Assembly: GCA_027665725.1 (NCBI GenBank)
Contig: JAQDDS010000003.1
Span: forward strand, 124,001 to 188,000
Direction of reading: 5' to 3'
DNA from: Streptococcaceae bacterium AF77-01CM03A
GTDB taxonomy: Bacteria > Bacillota > Bacilli > Lactobacillales > Streptococcaceae
Length of the DNA stretch: 64,000 bases
Shown here: one piece after another, positions 63,495 to 64,000 of the stretch
Layout: each line of letters begins with the position of its first letter
Numbering within the stretch: the first letter of the stretch is position 1
Position numbers and translations under genes: made by a program
The notes under the pieces: generated by a model
Told to the model about the DNA's origin: nothing
The model's input: the letters and a program-made list of their open reading frames with translations, nothing else
Databases searched by the model: none

Positions 63495-64000
63495 ATGGCC
63501 TTACCAACTGTTGCCATCGTAGGACGTCCCAATGTTGGGAAATCAACTCTGTTTAACCGTATTGCAGGGGAACGCATCTCAATCGTAGAAGATGTCGAAG
63601 GAGTGACACGGGACCGTATCTATGCTACTGGTGAATGGCTTAACCGTTCTTTCAGTATGATTGATACTGGAGGGATTGATGATGTTGATGCTCCGTTTAT
63701 GGAACAAATCAAGCACCAGGCAGAGATTGCCATGGAAGAAGCTGATGTCATCGTTTTTGTAGTTTCCGGAAAAGAAGGCATCACAGATGCTGACGAATAC
63801 GTAGCACGTAAACTCTATAAAACTCATAAACCTGTTATCCTCGCTGTCAACAAGGTTGATAATCCAGAGATGCGAAATGATATCTATGATTTCTATGCTC
63901 TTGGATTGGGAGAACCATTGCCAATTTCATCTGTGCACGGGATTGGTACAGGGGATGTATTAGATGCCATCGTCGAAAATCTTCCACATGAAGTCGAAGA
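63495..64000 (+). CDS. der: ribosome-associated GTPase Der (EngA), N-terminal part
   Basis: The first 168 codons are visible; the gene runs past the window. The first G domain is clear: GRPNVGKST (G1, about 10-18), DTGG (G3), and NKVD (G4). Der is an essential GTPase with two G domains in tandem that helps 50S assembly. AAAGTGAG lies before the ATG, 13 bases after the nitroreductase stop. Confidence 0.96.
   Translation, partial: MALPTVAIVGRPNVGKSTLFNRIAGERISIVEDVEGVTRDRIYATGEWLNRSFSMIDTGGIDDVDAPFMEQIKHQAEIAMEEADVIVFVVSGKEGITDADEYVARKLYKTHKPVILAVNKVDNPEMRNDIYDFYALGLGEPLPISSVHGIGTGDVLDAIVENLPHEVE

Overview
The window is a 64 kb piece of a low-GC Gram-positive chromosome, almost certainly a Streptococcus of the mitis group (S. 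mitis, S. oralis or S. pneumoniae-like). The reasons are gene content and order: YesL-like protein, HK07 and RR07 next to a NrdI-family gene; argS/argR/mutS; rpsL-rpsG-fusA-polC-pepS; nrdR-dnaB-dnaI-nitroreductase-der; and a choline-binding surface protein, a protein class typical of this group. Species assignment is inference; no search was run.

Layout. 0-3.3 kb: end of a YfhO-type membrane protein, ilvD on the minus strand, and the rpmF-rpmG pair. 3.3-7.0 kb: a small accessory block beside the rpmG 3' end, with an LPXTG-anchored protein carrying a surface-exclusion (SEC10/PgrA) type domain, a divergent Xre regulator and integrase-arm-like repeats at both edges. 7-12.9 kb: two tandem small membrane peptides, the YesL/YesM/YesN-type two-component module, a four-helix membrane protein, a NrdI-family flavoprotein and further small membrane proteins. 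12.9-13.3 kb: a run of hairpins built from 124-bp units whose stems differ in sequence but keep their pairing. 13.3-19.1 kb: argS (minus), argR, mutS and a DUF3021-LytTR pair. 19.3-31 kb: rpsL, rpsG, fusA, polC, a 50-residue protein, pepS, a GlsB-type protein, a LysR regulator and queA. 31-33.9 kb: a lipoprotein and a run of unrecognised membrane proteins, two of them paralogues.

33.9-45.5 kb is a tRNA-Lys integration hotspot. Four direct copies of a ~53-bp attachment core (end of tRNA-Lys plus its terminator) divide it into three segments. Segment I carries an HdeD-like/permuted-papain protein and an AI-2E family protein. Segment II carries LtrA, an aldo/keto reductase and an orphan immunity-like protein. 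Segment III looks like a nearly complete integrative mobilizable element: tyrosine integrase, DUF3173 excisionase, Rep_trans/MobT-like initiator, a hairpin-rich putative origin, an Xre regulator, and an ABC exporter whose ATPase gene has an in-frame stop. tRNA-Lys(CTT) follows, with a probable 6S RNA gene immediately upstream of it in the same orientation.

45.8-64 kb: rarA (minus), then DUF3013, Nudix, prmA, rsmE and pepF; a choline-binding protein with the same kind of central domain as the 3.6-kb LPXTG protein; an aquaporin; trxA and DUF4649 (minus); a MarR regulator divergent from lrgAB, with matching inverted repeats in two places; a GntR/ABC operon (minus); and the primosome operon nrdR-dnaB-dnaI, a nitroreductase and the start of der.

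The strongest candidates for something undescribed are the 124-bp covarying hairpin units (12.98-13.31 kb), the serially occupied tRNA-Lys site beside 6S RNA, and a dispersed family of small two-helix peptides sharing an LFS[D/E]K[L/I]F motif.
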